Source: Phallusia mammillata
Taxonomy: Eukaryota; Chordata; Ascidiacea; Phlebobranchia; Ascidiidae
Assembly: GCA_003260075.1 (NCBI GenBank)
Contig: QLIY01000033.1
Span: 4,619 to 68,618 of the forward strand
Direction of reading: 5' to 3'
DNA: 64,000 nt
A program made the position numbers and the translations under genes. Shown piece by piece: positions 1-41,204 of this stretch. Position 1 is the stretch's first letter. Each line of letters starts with the position of its first letter. The notes beneath the pieces were generated by a model. It was given only the letters and a program-made list of their open reading frames with translations. It ran no database searches and was not told the DNA's origin.

Positions 1-2735
1 ACGGAAAGGAAGAAGTACCTTTACTTGCCGAAAAAACAACAAAATCAATGACAAAACTAACTCTGTACCCGGTCCCTCTTGAGCTAAACAAAAACATTGG
101 ATACATATCTGCGACTACCCCGAATGGGGAAGGTACTATAAACATACCTTAGAGGGCACTGGGCAAACGAATGTACAAAGAAAGACAAATGCCAACTGTG
201 TAAAATCCTGACCACAAGCTCCCAGACTGTCATTTTGCCTCCGCATTTAATGAAACGGACTCAAGCACAAACAAACAGACACAAAAAAACTAAAAAGCAG
301 GAAAAGAAACAAAAAAACAAACAATGGACTCCACTTGGCTTCAAATTCAACTTAAAGGAACTAGACTATCTTCTTCCACTCATGCTGAAATTTTAAGACC
401 AAAAAGTAAGAATTCTAAATCAAAACAAAAACCCTGAAGCAGAAACCCCAAAACAGGCAATCGAGGATCTCACAAAAACAGATACTTCAAAAACCCAATC
501 ATCAGAACGCTCATCTTCAAAAGCAAATACAGAATCCGAGTCTTCTTCTAAAAAAGGTCAGCCCAACCTTAAGGAATCTTTTCGTTTTCGGAGCAGCAAA
601 AAATATCCATTTTCGGACTTACTCCAGTCTTCCAATTGTGATACACCTTGCCTTATCCTCCGCTTATCGTATTAAAAACGATACCTTAATTTGGCGACAA
701 ACTATAAAAAATTACTCCTAACTGACTGTTTAAGACACTTTTACCCCACCAAAAAAATCTATACACGAATAGCAAATACCTCTGCAACACGACTGGACCG
801 CATATATTGCAATACAGACCTTCTGAGTAAACTATCCAAATTTAAACACAATCAAATCACGTTTCTCTGATCATCGTTACGCACCAACGGCCACTTTCAT
901 TTTTAATTGAAACAAAAGATGGGCAAAATCTCATTGGAAACTAAATTTAAGTCATTTCAACGACCCTTATTATATCACTTTAATAGGAAACCTAATACTA
1001 AATTTCGAAAACGAAAAAGATGAAATAGATGACACCTTAAAATGGTGGGAAACCTTAAAACAGAAAATAAAGAAAGCATCAATTACGTTCTCAATTGAAA
1101 AGAAAAAGAGCGAAAACAAAGTCAACGCACAAACTCAAAACGAACTCGACAAATTAGCCGCAAATTTAGACCCAAACAATTTGGAAAACAACATTGAATT
1201 CGTAACACTTAAAAAGAAAATAAAAGCGCAACAAGATAGTACAATCCCAAATAATTAATGACATCCATAACTTCTATTTGAAACTTTGGCAAAATAAAAG
1301 TCTTTTCCTATCAAATGCTAAAACTGACCCCGAACATAACCTATCCGAATTTAAAACGTTAACTCTAAACGAAATAGAACTTTCAATCAGCGAAATGAAT
1401 TTAAATTCATCGCCAGGCAAAGACGGCCTCCCAATTGAATTTTATCGTAAATTTTGGCCCGCACTTAAATTAAATTTTCGAAATGCCCCCTTCATTTAGA
1501 AACGCGCTAGCAAAACTAATTTCAAAACTCAATGTAGCTGTGCTACTCTAAGCTGTGACCGAATCCCTCATCACAACAATTAATAACAATCCAAAAATCA
1601 ACGGAATTAAAATTGGCCCAATACAAACAAAATTACAACAATACGCGGACGATACAACTTTTATTATTTCGGACCACTCTTCACTGAATGAAATTTTTAA
1701 TCAAATGAAATTATACGAATTGGCGACTGGTCAAAAATTAATAAAAATAAAACTGAAATTATCTCTTTGTCGAACAATTTGAGATCAGACATTAACTTAA
1801 TTTTCCCGCAATTCGTTGAAATCGAAGTAAAAATGTTAGGAATAATTTGCACAAATCAAAATTGGCAAACAACCAAAAATTGGAAAAAATTCATTAATTA
1901 TGCCCGCAATATTACGTCCAAATTCATTAATCGTAAACTGACGCTAGTAGGAAAAAAAAATTATAAACACTCTAATAATCCCGCGAATCTTATTTTTGGC
2001 GCGACCCTTTTCCCCTCCCTAAAACATTTTAAAAGAACTAAATTACATTATATTCCAATTCTTTTGGCAACCAAATAAAATATAACAACTCTCCAGAAAT
2101 AAATTAATAGCGCAATTTAATGACGGTGGTTTAAAAATGACAGACTTACAATCCAAAATTAACGCAACTCAAATAGAAAAACTATTTACACTTAGGCTTC
2201 AAACTACGAAACATCAAACCGACCCTTTTTGATAATACTAAACCCAGTGCTTGGAAAAAATAAAGATTGGCAAAATATTTACGACCTCTACAAAATTTTA
2301 ACCGAAATAAACGACGACTTTAATTAGACAATGAAACCAATTTTTAATAATTTGAACCGTCAATTCATTTACCTTGCGATACACAACGCATTTAAATGGG
2401 AAGAATTTCGGCAAAAAAGTCAAATGTACCAAACAAAAACCGGAAGAACTCTTTAATATACTGTAAATTTTGTAGGCAAAGTACGGATAATATAAAGCAT
2501 CTCTTAACGCAATGTCGTGTTTCAAATCCAATCCTTACGCATCTCAAATGGATTCTTTCCAATTGGCATAATTTCAAATTCGAACCCAATCCAAATTTAA
2601 TTCTACAATTTTTTTACGACAATAATGTCCCGTTACTATCAGTTAAAACAATTGCGACACAAAATTATATATCTTTAAATTCAGACAAGGCTACAGACAT
2701 ACTTTCAGTGACATTACGCTTACCAAGCTATTAAA
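1..2735 (+). mobile_element. Decayed LINE (L1/Tx1-like non-LTR retrotransposon), truncated at window edge
   Basis: Frameshifted pieces of a non-LTR retrotransposon lie in order on the + strand. Around 150-240 there is a CCHC zinc-knuckle-like piece (GHWANEC, then CQLC and HKLPDC after a frameshift), as in an ORF1/gag protein. Around 795-875 the end of an endonuclease domain is visible (TRLDRIYCNTDL and an SDH motif). At 1278-1499 reverse transcriptase begins (SSPGKDGLPIEFYRKFWP), and at 1555-1782 the catalytic motif YADDTTFI follows. Around 2400-2560 there is a zf-RVT-like C-terminal motif (CKFC ... HLLTQC). Frames change repeatedly and stops interrupt the reading, so no intact protein is encoded and most of the endonuclease is gone. 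The RT motifs and their order support an L1/Tx1-like clade. The 5' end is outside the window and no poly(A) or TSD was identified. Confidence 0.85.
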
Positions 2736-3815
2736 GGACCGGAGTCATTTCAATGCAAGCGATCAGTAGAAGGTCTGTAAACACAGAATCAAATAAACAT
2801 CACTTAATCACACTAGCGACGGACGGCAAAACTTTAAGCAACAATAATCTTACTGGAATAACACAGTTCGGTTCAGACAAAACACGTGGGTGGACGACGG
2901 CGGAATTCACGTCTGAATAAAGGTTTCACATAAATTCAAATCCGAAATGTTAACAACAAGGTTTAAACATATGCTTACCGGTCACTAAGATGTACAAGTC
3001 ACACATTGGACGATTCAGTTTTTAAACAGCATAATTTTCCTGTTTATTACACACACAAAACAAACACAGCTGACCAGTTATAAAACGCATGCACACGCTG
3101 TAAGTTCCAGGCACTAATAAACAGGCCTCGCTTTCAAGACGTGATACCAACAAACAATGCCAAGGTTGTGACATCACTGCGTCATACACAGGAATCAAGG
3201 CTACTGGCCGGAAACATAGAAAACATAAACATATGTATGTACAAGGCGATGTAACACCAAACTCGACTAGAAAAAAACCCATCTGATTTGTTTTGGGTTT
3301 CAGAGGAAATTGTTTTCGAGCACGTTACATATACTTCCTTAGCTATAAGCCAATGCCACTAACATACTTCCAGGAACAGTTTCTTGTTTTTTTGTTTTTG
3401 GGCGTTGGCAGTAGTCGGTAATATCAGCAACTCGATAGGTGCCACAAAACGGTACCTAGGGCCGAATGCAGCCACCAGGATTATCACCAAATCTCGGATA
3501 ATTTACGATCGGTTGATACCGCTAAACTGAGTTTCTGCATATTTTCTGCATACCGAGCAGGACAGGCTTTCGACCTGGGGATCGGCTGTCCCTTGATTAG
3601 CACAAAGCCATGATAAGAGATAATCTGTATTCTGACCACCGGTGGCAAAATGGGCAAATCGGCAAAATTTGCATTCTGATTACTGGTGTCAAAATATGCA
3701 AAACAGAACTAGTTTGGTCAAATCAAACATTTTATTTATTTAGGAAATATGCATCAGTTTGGAGTTGTGCTAAAGACAGGCATGTTCAAAAACCAACCAA
3801 TAGGAGCATTTAATT
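2736..3815. other. Intergenic, no gene recognised
   Basis: About 1.1 kb between the LINE remnant and the first hAT-type element. Only short, compositionally random open frames occur. No splice-consistent coding block, RNA gene or terminal inverted repeat was seen. Confidence 0.5.
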
Positions 3816-3823
3816 GTTGAATC

Positions 3824-4321
3824 CAGGGAGAACCGGAACTGAACCCGAGCCCGCGAACCGGTTTGAGCGGTTAATTTCATTAAACCCGAACCGAACCCGA
3901 ACCGCTATTTACGATTTTCTAAAAACCCGAACCGGAGTTGAACCCTATATTTTGTTTGACGTTAAACCCAAACCGGAACCGAACCAGTAAAAGTGCAGTT
4001 TGTTTTATATTTTTGGATTTCTTTTTCAACACAGCCCACTGAAGAATACGCAAGATAACACTTATAGGGCGTTTCAAATATAACAGTACACGGTCAACTT
4101 TTTTTAAAATTTTATAAGGCCGGGTAGATGATGGGTAGAATTCAATTAAAGCAAATGAACATTTGAACCGGTTCGGACCGGATAATTTGCCCAAACCGGA
4201 GCAAAACCCAAACCCGAAAATAATCATTTTTAAAACCTGAACCGAACCCGAACCCCTAAAAACAAATCAAAGTAAACCCGAACCGAACCTAAACCCATAT
4301 GACAAGCGGTTCGACTCCCTG
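3824..4321. mobile_element. Non-autonomous hAT-type element (MITE), 498 bp, perfect 8-bp TSD
   Basis: The element begins CAGGGAG and ends CTCCCTG, with imperfect terminal inverted repeats (CAGGGAGAACC against the complement of GGTTCGACTCCCTG). It is flanked by a perfect 8-bp direct repeat, GTTGAATC at 3816-3823 and 4322-4329. An 8-bp TSD with CAG...CTG ends is the signature of hAT transposition. The interior is rich in a degenerate AACCCGAACCG motif on both sides of an AT-rich core and has no transposase coding. A related CCGAACCCG/CGGGTTCGG motif recurs near 31830, 59210, 61240 and 63890. Confidence 0.85.
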
Positions 4322-5013
4322 GTTGAATCACATCTATAAAAACTTACATTCGGGTTGATGTTGAATAGTCAAGTGAACAATAAAGGATGAAAAGGGTTTG
4401 TCTCTGAGTCAGAGTGAAGTAAAAGAAGAGGAAACAAGAGCAGTGGACGAAAAAGGGATCAGAGATCGGCCGACGTGGAGGAAGTCTTTGGACTTTTTAG
4501 TTTCGGCGATTGGGTTGAACGTTGGGCTTGCGTATGTTTGGAGGCCTTAATAGCGAAACATGTAACATAATTCCGTTAATCATCCGCGCCATACCGCAAC
4601 ATTGGAGTAGGATTTTTTTAAATGTGCTTTGATTTAAAATAAATCGGACTCTACTTTTGCACATTTAAGGGTATTGGCCGGTCTTCGAAGGTAAAATTTG
4701 AAATATTATTCCCTTCATATAACAACAATTTTCGTTTACGTCATAATGCAGATTGTCTACGTCACAGCGACTCTTCCCTTTCTTTTTATTTTCGTCATCC
4801 TCATACGGAGTTTGCTGCTGGAGGGCGCTAGTGAGGGGATTAAGTTTTTCTTTTCCGAAGTTCCTCTTCAAGGTCTTTTAAGCAAAATCGTTTGTCATTT
4901 TTTATCAACAACAAAGAAGAAAAGCTTTGTCCGCACAAGTAAGTTGTGCAGAAATGAAGCAAAATTTCAGTAGCTGCGTTCAAATTTTTTCGAAAGATTA
5001 AAAAGCATTAAGC

Positions 5014-5569
5014 CAGGGGTATCAAACTTCTTTGAGGGCCAAAAACATTTTTTACGTTAGTCAAGGACCACATCATTGGAATTTTTTGTAAACGTAATAT
5101 GAACAAAAATATTATGTGCCTAAAAATGTTGTGCGTTTATGCCATTTAATGTTCATAAAACATTTGTAATGCAATAAACAAGAAACTGATACACAGGACA
5201 GGATAGCAAAGTTTAAAAAAGTGCAATAAACTAATGGACAATGGCACACAATGACGAAACAATTAAAACATTTGACGCAACAATTGGAATTGCTGATTCT
5301 CAAAAAGATGGGTTATTTCCATTATACCAGTGGTTCCCAACCGGGGAGGAATTTTATGGGTTCAGGGGAGGAATTTTATAAAAACTGCAAAAAAATTACA
5401 TTGAAAATGTTACAGAAATTTTGTATATACTAGTGGTTCCCAACGGGGAGGAATTCCTCCCTAGGGAGGAATTTTATGAGTTCAGGGGAGGAATTTCATA
5501 AAAATAGTTCACGAGCCGCATTAAAACCCTCTTAAAAGGCCACACCGGGTCGCGTGTTTGAGACCCCTG
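5014..5569. mobile_element. Non-autonomous hAT-type element, 556 bp, perfect 8-bp TSD
   Basis: The left end reads CAGGGGTATCAAACTT and the right end GTTTGAGACCCCTG, forming imperfect terminal inverted repeats. A perfect 8-bp target duplication CATTAAGC flanks it at 5006-5013 and 5570-5577. Inside, two near-copies of a segment containing GGTTCCCAACNGGGGAGG (about 5326-5400 and 5431-5510) suggest a second, nested and locally duplicated element. No transposase coding is seen. Confidence 0.85.
5326..5512 (+). repeat. Tandem partial duplication of a nested hAT-end-like segment
   Basis: Two consecutive copies of roughly 75-105 bp both begin AGTGGTTCCCAAC and carry GGGGAGGAATTTTATG and TTCAGGGGAGGAATTT. 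They lie inside the hAT-type element at 5014-5569. The GTGGTTCCCAACC start is the type of terminus seen in other elements of this window (25356, 47019, 57740). A nested insertion followed by duplication is the simplest reading. Confidence 0.6.
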
Positions 5570-5622
5570 CATTAAGCCAATATAAAGTATATTACGACGT
5601 GACAAAACATGAGTGTTTGGTC

Positions 5623-6047
5623 CAGTGGTTCTCAAACTTTTTCATTATTTATTTTCTAAACTGTCCATTTGCCATTATTTCGAGGGCTAGCGGTCCTTAA
5701 GCCTGAATGTGTATTTCAGAAAAACGAAAGTTGATTTCAGGATTGTAGCTGGGTATGCAAAATTGCGCATAACAATGTTGCAAAGACAGCATTTGACATC
5801 ACAGACAAGACAAAAAAAACTTTACAGGTGTCTGCGACCCATGCATTTTTGTTACTTGTTATACAAAAAAGGCTATTGTCTAGCAATGGAGAAAGTCGAT
5901 TCTCAATTCTACTTTGATTGAACTGATTCAGTGGCACAAAACTGACGCCAAATAATATTGTAGAATTACTTCAACCTTTTCGCGGTCCCCCAAAAATTGC
6001 CTCACGGACCCCTAAAGGACCCGGGGACCGCAGTACGAGAAACACTG
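5623..6047. mobile_element. Non-autonomous hAT-type element, 425 bp, 7/8-bp TSD
   Basis: The left end is CAGTGGTTCTCAAACTTTTT and the right end ACGAGAAACACTG, with a GC-rich subterminal stretch (GGTCCCCC ... GGACCGC). The flanks are GTTTGGTC (5615-5622) and GTTTAGTC (6048-6055), an 8-bp TSD with one mismatch. This terminus is the classic Charlie/hAT type. There is no internal transposase. Confidence 0.8.
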
Positions 6048-6055
6048 GTTTAGTC

Positions 6056-9000
6056 AGTAGTGTAGCTTCAGTTTGGTGTTGTAAACTGTATCATTTACTA
6101 TAATGTTAAAATACACAAAAACCAAAATTTCAAAAGCTACGGATTTGGGGCGGCACACCCAGCATCGACTTGCGACACAGCGGTTGCGGAGCACTGGTAT
6201 AGGCGAAGGTAATGTTTGTTTTATCACAGTATACCTGGCCTATAAGATGTGAAATTAATGGGGGGGGGGTGGTTAACAGGAATTTTCGTTACCATCCTAG
6301 GCGCGATATAAAATATGATTGTGTCGTTATCGTAAAATACGCCCTCATATGTACTATGCACATCTGTTTTTTTTGTAGAATAAGATTTTCTTGTTATGCG
6401 CAAAATATATCATTATCTTCTGACATGGTTTGTTACTTAAGGTTAAACGCAAAGCAAATATTTGTATCAGCCATAACAATTTTTGCCCTACCTATCACAA
6501 TGCACTTTACGGGAAAACTTTTTAGGGAAAAAATTATCATTTTATACCCTTGTTATATTCACAAGTGAGGTTGCTGAGTGCCATCATCGTTAGTTTTTTT
6601 CTGGTTTTTGTGTTTTCGACTAAAACGTTTTTGTGTGTTTGATTTAGTTACTGGCTGCACAGAAGATAGACGATGAACCAGCATCCGGGTTACCAACCAC
6701 ATCTGCATCTAATAACAAAGAAACGCTGCTGTGGCCTCAATCTTACGTTCAGTCTTATCAACTATACTGGCTTACTATTACCTGGATGTTATGCTTTACA
6801 TAGTTTTTGAGCAGGAAAAAGCTTTAATTTTGGATTTTCTGAGAACATAAAGCTATTTACAATTAGGTCTAGTTTAGCCGTTTGCACTAACAAAACAAGC
6901 ATTTATTCAAATTATTTCTGCAGAATCTTTGGACTGTTGCAGAATCTTTAACAAACGCCTTTAAACGGAACAAACTTGGATGTAAATTGTCTTTGATGTA
7001 AGTGACTATGGTGTTTTTCCAATGAAGTTCCAACACTGTCACACCCTTTTCTTCAAACGTCGCAAATTTCGTTTTAGTTGGTCGAATGTCAAACACATAA
7101 ACTTGACTGTTTGACTTGTTACTGACTTGTAAAACTTGTTACTGATTCTCAATATTTGAACTTTAGAGTTTTTGGAGTGGAGTTTTTAGTAAAAATAATA
7201 TGTGAATGAGGTTTGGTCGAAATGTATTTGGACAGGATGAAAACGCATCATATCTTTCTACATACGAAAAATGCTCTCCGCACTCGAAACAAAACATCGA
7301 TATTGTAATGAATAAAAACGCAGTCGCAGTTGGCAAAACACTAATTAAACATATTTCAAAATTGGTTCCGTTGTATTCGCGGTAACCTGTTTTTTTACCC
7401 TTAGAACAGAGGAAACACAAAATTTTAATACTCGTTTTCCTCTGATTGATTTTCATAGTTGAAGAAAGTTTTCTCTAACTCTATCTTATTTTTATCACAT
7501 TGTTGCATAGATAAGAGACGACGAAAATTACTTTCGCCGTTTTACGGTTGGTCGAATATGAAAATAATACAGTCACGTTCTTAACCAATCACATGAAACT
7601 TGCTGAATATTTAAATTCTTATGACTGATTTTAAGCACCTCTTGCTTAATATCGCAACCATGTAAAGTTTGCAGTACATGTTGATAAGTTTGTCTTTGGT
7701 TGACATGCATTGCATCTGGTGGAAAACGCATCGTAGTTTGTCTTATCTCAAAATCCAATCTCAAACTTGAAGTTAAAAAAGCGGTGTAAATAATCTTGCT
7801 TTTGTACCATAAAAAATTGCTTTGATGAATCGCCACAGTGACAGGATGCTTGAGACATTAAAATTTGCACGATTTTTGTGGTAATGCATCCGTTTTTGAC
7901 ACACGAAACCCAAGTGACTGCCAAGAATTTAAAATAGCCACATCATATCCTCATGACCTTTCATACCAAAGAATCCCGTGTTGTAAACGACACGGCACGC
8001 TGGTGGATGCATCGGCAGTACAAAGGTTACCACATAGCCCTGTTCTTCGTTGGTTTCCGCAATTACCTTTTATGTACTTTAACCCAGAAAACGTACAAGC
8101 TGTGACACTTCGTGTAAGACCTACTTTCTATGCAAACTTAATTAATGTCTAATAAATGCGGTTCATAAGCTGCTAAAACTATCAACCACTTCAAAATTGT
8201 TGCAAAAAGAAAAACAATCGAACTGACAGCTATGAAAAAATACCGAAACGACAGTAAACGTTTCGCAGCAGACATAATATAAGTACCAGGTCACCTTAAA
8301 TGGGTTTAGTCAGTCATTTTCTACAAGCAATTACAACTTTCTAAGAAATTTTAGCTTTAAAACATAATTTCGTAGAATTAAAGACAAAAAACAAACTGTT
8401 TCTTAACAAATCGTGTTAAAATCTGCTGACTTGGCAGATTAAGTGCGGAAATTGCAGAAAAATGACTACATGAAATCGTGAAGAGCAATTGTCCGCATAA
8501 CGATAGGGGACGGATGGTCTGTGTTGTCTTTTAAGGTAAAACGAGAGCGTTTAATGCCCTTTGCATTTGGCACAAGTGCAAAAATTGTAATACATCGTGC
8601 TGGTGCGAAGTCCGCAAGAAAAAAGTTGCATAAAATTCAGCGCATGGATAAAGATCTTCACTTTTATGTACAAGGCATGTTCAGATGAATTAAAGGCAAG
8701 ATTAGCATGTTTTTGAATTGTTCTCTAATTGAAAGCTTTATTTCCCAGTATATTGGACCTGTTTGATTTCCAGTATATTGGACCTGTTTGAAGAATTGTT
8801 TTTGTGAAATATTGCTCTAAAAATAGATGAACAGTTGAAATATATAAAAAGGCGCGTTTGAAGATCAGAGTTTTAGTAGTAAGAAAGAATATTTTCTTTA
8901 GACTGTTACTAAGCGTCGCATTGTTGCTAATGGAAAGTTATTGTTGATTGCATTGTCAATAATGGAAGTTATTGTTGATTTTGTATCGTTTAAAAGCAAA

Positions 9001-10529
9001 TGTCTCCAAAATTGCTTGGTGTACTGAACATCACATATGCGTTTACGCAAGTAAACAAAACTCTATACTTGGTAGCAATGTTACTCATCTAACGTTTCAC
9101 GTGTAATCAAAACGAGGTCGAATCACAGTTACAAGTGCATATGACGTCTTCATGTGAAGTGCATGTGCCCGCAGGCGAAAGGTGACGGGTTATCGGGTCA
9201 GAATCACGCTGTTTTGCAAATTTATCGCTGATTCATAAGTTGTGAATCAAATTTTTAGTTGAAACAAATGTATAACTGTCTTTGGTGCCTAACGGTTTGC
9301 TGATGTCGATTTTGGCTTTGTTTTTTTCTTTACTTAAATCTAAAAATATTTTATCTAACCTTTTATTGCAAAACTTAAAAGTCGGGCTACTCCAATAAAA
9401 AGCGAATTGGTAAAATGATAGAAATAAACTTACTTATCTAATTTGTATGCATAATATACGAAACTAGATGAAAACCTTTCTTCGGGAATCTTTCAGTTTA
9501 TGCTAAAAGGACCCAATGTAGATCTAATTCAATGTAAAACCACAAACTTGTTCCCTGCAACGCAACGACCAATAATAAATTACCGGGTAAACTTGATTTG
9601 CCAAATAAATGTTGACTTTAGCGGTTGGAAAATAAGTTTCCGAACCGCGCGTGCGGTCTCCACTCCCTGCACAAAACCGCCAATGTTATATTTAGTAGCG
9701 ATGTCTTTATTAAACTTTGTACAATGGCGACATTTTAACAAAGAGCGTCGTTATGCCGATGCACCGAATAAAAAGATGATGCTATTGATAATGTCATTGC
9801 AAAACATTTTCCCTATTTTAGCACTTTTTGAAATCTTTCGGAACACAGTTTTGTTGAAACATTGTTATTGCCCTTTGGTCCTACTTTTTTTGAAACGTCA
9901 CTTTTTATAAATGTCAAGTTGTATTGCGTTACGAAAATAGAAATCCTTGCAAAATGATTTCAGCTGATTGCCATTTTCTGAATATAAATGTCAACAATCT
10001 ATTTTTTTTTTATTCGCAGAGGTATGACTCACCAAGGTGAGAGATCAAACCGATGGGTCAAAACCTTGCCGATTTGTTCGCTATGACGAGAGCAAATTAG
10101 TGATGGCGCATGTGGCAAGGCTGGTACGCTTATGTCGCTGACTCATAACGGATGAAGGAAAAAAGTTTGCGTTGCTTATAAACACGACTTTAGGGCTGGA
10201 TTAGCACAGTTGATTAGTAAAGTGTCGAAAGCTTTGCAACAGGAAATTTGTCTGGCGTTTTTAACACGTTGTTTCTTGTTTGTCTGTTTTTTTTTCTCTT
10301 TGTGTTATGTTATCCTTGAGACGAAACGAGTCTGTCACTAAGCTTGCTGTATTGTTTTGCGGTGTTACTTTTCCGTTTTCTGTATTGATAAGCTGGACTT
10401 TTTTACATGAGGCAGCAATATAGGTCAGCGCCGTGCAGGTTTTAAAAGTGATTTAATTAGAGCCAAATTTATGCAAACACTTAAAAATCATTTATTTTTT
10501 GTTTAGATTTATTTATTTAACGGAGCACC
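6056..10529. other. Long intergenic region, no gene recognised
   Basis: About 4.5 kb of AT-rich DNA upstream of the cellulase gene. The longest open frame (9500-9910, 136 codons) matches no family I recognise and has no supporting splice structure. A short tandem duplication (CCAGTATATTGGACCTGTTTG twice at about 8740-8790) and another around 8925-8980 are present. The last few hundred bases before 10530 presumably hold the promoter and 5' UTR of the cellulase gene, but no clear TATA or initiator motif was assigned. Confidence 0.5.
8740..8980. repeat. Two short direct duplications
   Basis: The segment ending CCAGTATATTGGACCTGTTTG occurs twice back to back (about 8744-8766 and 8768-8790). A second pair built on AATGGAA(A)GTTATTGTTGATT occurs at about 8930-8980. 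No function is inferred. Confidence 0.6.
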
Positions 10530-22111
<11,582 letters not shown>

Positions 22112-23957
22112 GAAAAAAAAATTTCAAAATGTATCTGTCTGTTAAATATTTGTCCGATTTATAACTAACTTATGAATAAAGTTTTAGTGTGCAATGTTCG
22201 AATTGCCTTTTGATTTTGACAATCAGGGTTATAAAGCGATGCCAAGCCGCAAAGTACAAGTCGGAACTAAAAAAATTCGAAGTTGGTTAAATTTTGAGCA
22301 CGAATAAGGTAAACGTAAAGTAAGGCTCGAATCATGCACGTTTTATTCAAACCTTTAAGCCCGAACCCAGTCGGACTTGCAGATGAGGTTTCATCGCATG
22401 TAAGCCCAAACTATGTCGTTTGCCATAAACAGAAAACGTGGGCTAGAAACAAAGTTTATACCTTCAACATTTGCTCGAATACTTCAAGGCAGTGGACAAT
22501 AACCGATGGTCGTCCAGATACCACATTATACACGTTGTTTAATGTTTCAAGCTACTTGATTTTTTGCTACAAAACCACTAACCATTTGTAACTGGATATT
22601 GTCCCAAAAATTCCACTTAAACAGTCGTAGTGGAGGAGGGAGTAATGTTTTGGACTTGAACTAATGTACACAGTCATCATCGTGTAACATGTGTCTAGTG
22701 ATAGAACAAATTTTAAGTTGGCCGTTAATAAGGACATTTGCAGATAAATAATAAGAAATGTAGGCTGCTTGCCGATTTGGGTAAAACGGGCTCAACATAC
22801 AGGGAGAAATATATTTGTGGGTGGAACTGAAGAATCGCAACAAAATTCGCCCGAGGGGTTCGCACAGAATCATAATTGCACAATACATGAACAATACAAC
22901 ATAGAAATGACTGCACATGTAATTCAAGTCAAAAACAAACAAAAATCAAAATATATGTCAAAAAAGGATTGTTTTGAGATCATCCAAATTGCATTTTCCT
23001 CAAAATATATAAAAGCCACAATTTCCATCAACGTGTTTTGAAATTCTTTCCAATGTCGAGATGTCAGAACTTTTTTTATAATCCTTGGCTGAGAGCCTAC
23101 CTGCTATATTGTTTGGCACATTTTACTTACGGTCTTTGTACTCAGACTAAGCAGGTGTGGCCAGCAGAAGCCAAAATTCCAAGAGATTTATATTTGTGGC
23201 ATCAGAATTCAATAGCAGGCGATTTGACATTGAGTTTGAATTTTCGTGATTCGCCATTCAAATGAAAACTTAAGGTTCGGTTTTTGGTTGCTGGCAGATT
23301 TTCCTGAATGGCAAAGTATAGCATTAAAAGTTAAAACCACAGGCAGCTCGATGGTGGAATGTTAACTGTAGCGTTGTCCAATATATTTATGAATTGGCCA
23401 CTTGCTAGAGATAAAAAACAAACAAACGTAGCCTATAGGTACTTACAAAAAAATATTTCACGACCTGGCGCTGTAAACAGAGCACATTTAAAAGTAGAAA
23501 ATATAATAAACGTCCCACTTACTACTTCTTGTTCCCGGTTTTTAAAAACAAACAACAAATCTTCTTTGTAATCTGTTTTCCTTTTCAAACTGTCATAACT
23601 TCTTCGATCAGAGTCGACGCGTGCAGGCGCCGCTGAGCCGAGTTCTTGCAGCAGACACGCTTTGTGATAGACTGAACCGCAACTGTGTCAACGAATACAA
23701 GTTTCGGAATTTTAAACAGGGAAACTTGAAGAACATCTGCAAAGCTTTAATTTTTTTTTTAATCATAGAATCCAGGTTTCGTCTTGGAAATGCTTTAAAG
23801 CAGGATTCTGTTTGGCCAATCAACGACAAGCACAATGTTCCCGATCACTGGTCATTGATACATGATTCAGAGCAGATCCCAAAATCAACATGCACTTCAC
23901 TATGACTTCTAATTGATTGGGTTCAAAACTGGCCGAAACCTGGGGAAACAATTTTAC
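22112..23957. other. Intergenic between cellulase and VPS8 3' ends; VPS8 last exon(s) may hide here
   Basis: Convergent gene tails face each other here. AATAAA at about 22175 serves the cellulase. The remaining RING-finger half of VPS8 is expected on the - strand in this interval, but I could not find a convincing Cys-Gly-His block in the required phase. The largest open frames match nothing known. Confidence 0.5.
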
Positions 23958-40695
<16,738 letters not shown>

Positions 40696-41204
40696 CTTGT
40701 TTTTTGCATCGATGTTACTGATGTAGCCTTTTTTAACTGTTTATCTTTTTGTGTTGACTGTTGAATTCACCAATAAATTGTTTCAATTTCATGCGATGTG
40801 TATTGTGTATTGTCTTGTGTCATGCTGTATCGTGCTCATCCGTTGCATCAGAAGACATTTTTATTTAAGATGCAAAGATTTAAACGGTTCTTACTCTTTT
40901 ACAAGGACATTTTAGGCAAAAAAAGAAATGAAGAAACAAATCGAATTTTTTAAATTATTTTCAGCTGTTTTCAGAATTTGCGAGTTGTTTAATTGATTTG
41001 CTTCGCTGACCACTGTTTTGACTTATAGGTGAAAGGTTAATCAGCTGTTTTGGGTCAAAGGTTGTTGGTTAAGCATGATTACTTGCAAGTGTTATTCTTC
41101 AGATTACATTACAATTGAGTAACTTTAACAGACCGCAACCAACCGTTTTAAATTAGTCCGGAAATGAAAACTTTGCATAGATAGTATCTGCCACCAATCT
41201 CATT
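40696..41204. promoter_or_regulatory. Shared divergent promoter region (VPS8 / katanin con80 gene)
   Basis: 509 bp separate the VPS8 start codon (40695, -) from the katanin-like start codon (41205, +), so both 5' UTRs and promoters must fit here. The segment is AT-rich. No TATA box or CpG cluster was assigned with confidence. Confidence 0.5.

Noticed and set aside
9500-9910. 136-codon + strand open frame in the 6-10.5 kb gap
   Set aside because: No recognisable domain, no splice partners and composition like surrounding non-coding DNA.
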